64,000 bases of DNA from Apium graveolens (Eukaryota > Streptophyta > Magnoliopsida > Apiales > Apiaceae), in the NCBI RefSeq assembly GCF_009905375.1, contig NC_133650.1, forward strand, positions 143,166,476 through 143,230,475, in the 5' to 3' direction. The translations under genes and the position numbers were made by a program. Below the pieces are notes generated by a model that saw nothing but the letters and a program-made list of their open reading frames with translations, was not told the DNA's origin and ran no database searches. Positions 59,821 through 64,000 of this stretch are shown one piece after another; position 1 is the first letter of the stretch, and each line of letters starts with the position of its first letter.

Positions 59821-60040
59821 CTTGCAATTCTTCAACAATCAAACAGAAATATAGGGTTTTAAAATAGGATTTAGTTGAAATCAGCTTCTTTATTTAACAT
59901 ACACACAGTATATATGTGGAGTGGTTGAAGAATCGAGGATCGAGTAGAGGTGCGAAAAAGAATGTGAAGCGGATTTGAAATTGGATTTTAGCGCTTTTAA
60001 AGCCCCTCTCCCTCTTGCTCCATTTCTGGTTTTCAGTTTT
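59821..60040 (-). promoter_or_regulatory. 5' UTR and proximal promoter of the EMSY-LIKE gene
   Basis: On the - strand an ATATATAC stretch (59908-59915) lies about 90 bases before the ATG and could be a weak TATA box. The boundaries are inferred. Confidence 0.35.
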
Positions 60041-60260
60041 ACGGGGTGCGAGTATCCGGGCCGGGCTGGGAGCGGCCTGGACCCGGAAATAACAGACACT
60101 CACCGAACCAGCACGTTAATTAAATGAATCGTGCCGGGCTGGGCTTGAACTGATAGAAGGAAAACCGTACCCAACACTGAACTCGTGAGTGTACAGTGCG
60201 GGCCGTGGGTTGTACTGTGAGCTCGTTCAACGAGCTGTGCGGGCCGCGGGCTCTTGACTT
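60041..60260. repeat. GC-rich GTGCGGGC/CCGGGCTGGG motif cluster
   Basis: Repeated short motifs (CCGGGCCGGGCTGGG, GTGCCGGGCTGGGC, GTGCGGGCC) in AT-rich surroundings, just upstream of the EMSY-LIKE gene. Similar motif clusters occur in subterminal regions of plant hAT transposons. Compare 61027-61259. Confidence 0.5.
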
Positions 60261-61026
60261 GCTTGTTATTGTTTTTTCTTCTTACAGCCTACTCATGTGC
60301 ACTCTACTATGTAAAAGTCATGTGAGCTGTGAATGTGATGTCCAAGAAGTCAAGCAGAGAGAAACTATAAATAGAGTTTAATTGCTTGTATTTTTTTAAT
60401 AGAAAATTCGTGTATTAAAGATGTATAATAAATATTTTTTACTATATAAAATTCGAAATTAGTATATTAATGTTTATTAAAATATAATTAATAAAATGTA
60501 ACACTATTTTCAATTATGTTACATAATTTATTCGAAATATTATAATTGTAATCAATTAATTTTATTATTTTAATTTTTTGGTTAAAAGGAGTACAGTAAC
60601 TCTTATAAATTTTATTAATTTAAAAAAAATTCAAATGATGTGAGAGGACTCCTAATATTATTTATAAAAAAAATATAAATGTAAAATTAGTAAAGGAATT
60701 TACAATCATCAATTAGAAAAAACGAATTTACAAAACGAATAAACAATATACTATAATAAACGAATAAATAAGTACATAACATTTCTCCTAATATATAGAG
60801 AAAAAAGCTTTGTATAAATACACACACAATAACACAAATCTATCTATATACGTATAAAACCTTTTAATTATTCGAGAGTTTACCTCAATCCTCAAATTAC
60901 CATGGCCTCAAATTAACAAACCCAGAGGCCAAAATTAACAATCAAAAATAAAACCAGAGTCCAGAAGCCAGAACTAGAAGCCGCCGTATATATACAATAA
61001 AAAACACACAAAATCTACTAAACTAC
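60261..61026. other. AT-rich DNA between the two GC-rich clusters
   Basis: No gene seen. If the two clusters are the ends of one nonautonomous element, this is its interior. Confidence 0.4.
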
Positions 61027-61259
61027 AGTGCGGGCTCGTGCGGGCTGTGCGAGTTGCCTGGTCCGTGCGGGCTTGGCTTCGTGCGGACTCGTGCGGGCTC
61101 GTGCGGTCCCGGGTTATTAAAATGAAATTCGTACTCGGTTCGTACAGTTTAACGAGTTGGGCGGGTTTAAACCGCCCCGGTTCGGTCCGAATTTTCTCCG
61201 ATTTCGATACGAGTCGGTCCCGAATAAGCGGTTCGAACCCGCCCATTTGGCCGGCTCTA
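61027..61259. repeat. GC-rich GTGCGGGCTC motif cluster ending CCGGCTCTA
   Basis: The motif GTGCGGGCT(C/G) recurs several times, followed by CGGTTCGAACCCGCCC and TTTGGCCGGCTCTA. Read on the - strand the last part is TAGAGCCGGCCAAATGGGCG, which resembles a hAT terminal end. The matching other end was not found. Confidence 0.5.
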
Positions 61260-61452
61260 GGTGTGAGTTATGGTTTTTATGCCTTTTTAGTATTTTTGTC
61301 GTTCGCATTTTACAATTCACATAAACTCCGATTATAATTGACATAATTAGCGTGTAGCAATTTCTTTTTTGTTCTTAATCTTTTAATCATGGGTTTTTGT
61401 GCAATATATTTTATTTTATTTTCAATTTAAAATCCATATATTATATAATTTA

Positions 61453-62009
61453 AGGGTTAAATATCAAGTAGGTCACTTATTGCATCCAAATATATCAAGT
61501 GAGTCACTGATTACAAAACTGACTCAAATGAGTCACTTATTTAAAAATTTGTGTCAAAAATATCATTATATCGTTAATCGAAATTCTTAAAAGTATTATA
61601 TATTGAGTTTCACACATTTTTTATGAATGATATTACATCCAAATAAAAGGTTCCGAGTTCTACTATTTTAGATAATATTGTTAGATTTTTAAAATTATAT
61701 CAACTATTTATTTTTAATTTTTTGATTATTTTATTTGATTTAAATAAAAATAAAATAGTAGATAAATTTTAAAAAAATTACAAATATTATCTAAAATAAT
61801 AGAACTCATAATCTTTCATTTGGATGTAATATCATTTATAAAAAATGTGTGAAACTCAATATATAATATTTTTAAGAATTTTGACTAACGATAGAGTTAT
61901 ATTTTTGATACAAATTTTTAAATGAGTGACTCATTTGAATCAGTTTTGTAATTAATGACTCACTTGATACATTTGGATGCAATAAGTGACCTACTTGATA
62001 TTTAACCCT
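61453..62009. mobile_element. Fold-back/MITE-like element with long inverted repeats and 8-bp target duplication
   Basis: The 557-bp element starts AGGGTTAAATATCAAGTAGG and ends CCTACTTGATATTTAACCCT. The arms are about 230 bp each and nearly complementary over their whole length, with a short AT-rich middle (about 61686-61774). It is flanked by the perfect 8-bp direct repeat ATAATTTA (61445-61452 and 62010-62017). It encodes nothing. An 8-bp duplication fits hAT-type transposition; Mutator-type elements usually make 9 bp. Confidence 0.88.
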
Positions 62010-62017
62010 ATAATTTA

Positions 62018-62675
62018 AAATTTTATGAGGCACAAGTTCATTTCCTTATTTTTAAATTTTCTCATATTCATGAATTAAAGTTATTAATTAAAGTTATTAA
62101 TTAATGTAATTTGTAATTTACATTTTAATTTTGTTGAAAAAAATTATAACATATAATATATAATTTAACAAACACATTATGAACTTATAAATAACTTGTA
62201 CGTAAATATATTCAAACACCTAATTAACTTATAAGTTACGATATTAATATCACTTATATGTCACTTTTTGACTTTAAATTATAAGTTACATTTTTTAAGA
62301 ACCACAAACGGGCCCTAACTAACCACGAGTTTTCGTTCATATTCGTGTTTCCGAATTTTAAAAAGGAACAAAATTAAGTGGTGAATGGTTTCTACTTCAA
62401 ATTTTTTTATTCCAAAAATGGGATGAAATTAACTTACATCCTAATTAGTTACTTCCTTACCTTTAAAAAACACGGGAGCAAAGTATAAATTTTGATCATG
62501 GTCGTGGTTATGCAATTGAGGTATCTTTAATTTTTGATATATTGTTTACAGTATTTGTTATTTTTTTTGTCATTTTAAATTATGTTATGATGAACATCCT
62601 TAAATTTTATCATGTTTTCCTAAGATAATGATTGATGAAAGAATAACCAAAAAACACTACTTTTCAGCTCCAACT
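62018..62675. other. Intergenic AT-rich DNA
   Basis: Nothing recognisable in this stretch. Confidence 0.5.
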
Positions 62676-62958
62676 GCCCAAAATGCTGATTGACGGTACA
62701 CAAAGCCCACTGAATAAGCATTCAACACATGCTTATTTTATTTTTTATTTTAAAAATAAACAATACGCATTCCGAGAATGTGTATTCCTTTTTTTTAGGG
62801 ATTCACATTTTGAGAATGTGTATTCACTACAAGACAAATATGAATACTCATTCTCAAAATGCGTATTCTTTTTTAATTTTGAAAAAATTGAACACGCATC
62901 TAGATGCGTTTTTAATGGGTATTTTGGGCGAAACAACCCGCAAATCAGCATTTTGGGC
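62676..62958. mobile_element. Short element with 16-bp perfect inverted ends and internal palindromes
   Basis: GCCCAAAATGCTGATT (62676-62691) and its exact reverse complement (62943-62958) bound a 283-bp segment. Inside are three copies, on both strands, of a 23- to 27-bp palindrome-like unit of the form GAATAC(A/G)CATT..GAATG.GTATTC (about 62765, 62803 and 62841). No target duplication was recognised. It may be a MITE. Confidence 0.5.
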
Positions 62959-63483
62959 ATTTGTCCACAAATGGTGCCTATTTTGATTTTTTTTACCCAT
63001 GATTGATTCGCATTCTTCTCGATTTTCCTTTTTTTGCACCCAACACAAGATTTTAAAATTAATTTAGAGATTGAATTAAGTATAGAAAAATAGAGTTCGT
63101 AATCTTTGTTATAGTTACAACAAATTCAATCTTTTTGATAAATTCGTCGAACACCTTATAATCTATAATTTTTTTAAGAACATATAATATTAAGTAAAAA
63201 CTCATGTTTTAGAAAGCCATCAAGGTTCATACAAAGCTGGATATTAATAAAAAACAATCGGCTTACGTCTATTAGAACTGCTAGAAGTTAAGCTTCACTT
63301 AAGGCTTAATAACACAAAATCTATATTGCAATGGAGTGAGAAAAAGCAAAAACGATTAGTACCATAATTCATTTGAACGTTACATGAAACTTCTGAACTT
63401 TAGTCTATATCTCCTATTGGTGGGTCGCCAACAAAAAGAATCGCATTAAAGCTGATAGATATATGGGGAGCACTCACTTGACC
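62959..63483. other. Intergenic DNA
   Basis: No gene or repeat recognised. Confidence 0.5.
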
Positions 63484-63639
63484 TCATCCTAGCATGTTGA
63501 TTTGGTCTACAAGGCTCACTGCAACACCAAAATGAACCGAGTTAAAGACTTCAAATGACATGGCAACATCGACAAAATGGGGATGATCAAGGCCAAGAAC
63601 CATGTACCAATCAAGAAGTTCTTCAAGAGCCCCAATTAG
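63484..63639 (-). CDS. Possible terminal exon of an unknown gene
   Basis: On the - strand an AG acceptor (63640-63641) is followed by 51 sense codons and TGA (63484-63486). The peptide, ALEELLDWYMVLGLDHPHFV, then AMSFEVFNSVHFGVAVSLVD, has protein-like composition and is better than expected by chance for this AT-rich DNA. I recognise no family. Upstream exons would lie at 63640-64000 or beyond the right edge; none was identified with confidence. It could also be a fragment of a decayed gene. Confidence 0.35.
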   Translation of the reverse strand, partial: LIGALEELLDWYMVLGLDHPHFVDVAMSFEVFNSVHFGVAVSLVDQINMLG

Positions 63640-64000
63640 CTATCAAAGGTATATAATATGTCCCAAGTTTCCATGCCAATTTCTAGGAAACACGCAAAAT
63701 GGGTGTGTGTTGGATATATATATGAGATAAGGCAAAAAAAACATTTGTCCCTGAGAAACATATCGATTTGAGAAGCAATTTCAAACACTGTAGTTGCGGG
63801 CAACTGTATAAAATTCCTTATAGTCCTGAAACACTAACGTTATTCGATTACATCATGGTAATCTTCATTTTTTGTTCTCAAAGACGATTTTAATTACCCA
63901 CAAATGATTGATTAAAGACGTGAGCTGAGAGATTACTCCACCTGTGGTATGCTTAAACTTGTTGTTCTTATTTCTTATACGTTTTCATTTTCCGTTGGAG
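63640..64000. other. Right edge of window, unassigned
   Basis: No clear exon or repeat is visible, although it may be intron of the gene whose exon is at 63484-63639. Confidence 0.35.

Noticed and set aside
59890..60103. 69-residue frames upstream of the EMSY-LIKE ATG
   Set aside because: They overlap each other in two frames, lie in the promoter/leader and GC-rich cluster, and lack support.
62683..63006. Open frames of 107 and 85 residues across the palindrome region
   Set aside because: Both strands and several frames are open together because of the palindromic repeats, which is not a coding signature.

Overview
This window looks like nuclear DNA from a flowering plant, probably a eudicot. 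It is AT-rich, contains intron-bearing genes with GT-AG junctions, and is dominated by plant LTR retrotransposons of the Ty3/gypsy type (Tekay/Del-like chromoviruses and an Athila-like element). The species cannot be fixed from sequence alone; an asterid is only a guess.

Positions 1-43199 are one four-level nest of LTR retrotransposons. The oldest is element C (+ strand, Tekay-like, decayed; 5' LTR remnant 29868-33778, interior 33779-38994, 3' LTR 38995-43199). Element D (- strand, Athila-like; 19082-29867 visible) sits inside C's 5' LTR. Element B (- strand, same Tekay-like family as C; 1-2001 and 14679-19081 visible) sits inside D's 3' LTR. Element A (- strand, complete, 2002-14673, 12,672 bp, 5-bp target duplication AGGGG) sits inside a reading frame of B. 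Paired LTRs differ by roughly 0.6% in A, 0.9% in D and 3% in C by eye, which agrees with this order. The missing left parts of B, D and C should lie just left of the window.

A encodes an uninterrupted Gag-protease-RT-RNase H-integrase-chromodomain polyprotein and an extra ORF between primer binding site and gag. B has the same layout, with its extra ORF split by A. D encodes Gag-Pol with one in-frame TAG in integrase, then a third ORF (21223-22395) preceded by a GC-rich motif also found in its own LTRs and by a TATA-like box. C retains only fragments, including an RNase H segment on the wrong side of gag.

Positions 43200-64000 are gene-bearing, AT-rich DNA with small DNA transposons. A three-exon gene of unknown function (46717-48036, -) has a TATA box. 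An EMSY-LIKE (ENT plus Agenet/Tudor) chromatin gene occupies 51131-59820 (-) in about ten exons; its 5.2-kb first intron holds a direct duplication and a Ty1/copia fragment. The rest holds a 37-bp tandem repeat, several MITE-like or fold-back elements (the clearest is 557 bp with an 8-bp target duplication), and one unassigned exon near the right end.
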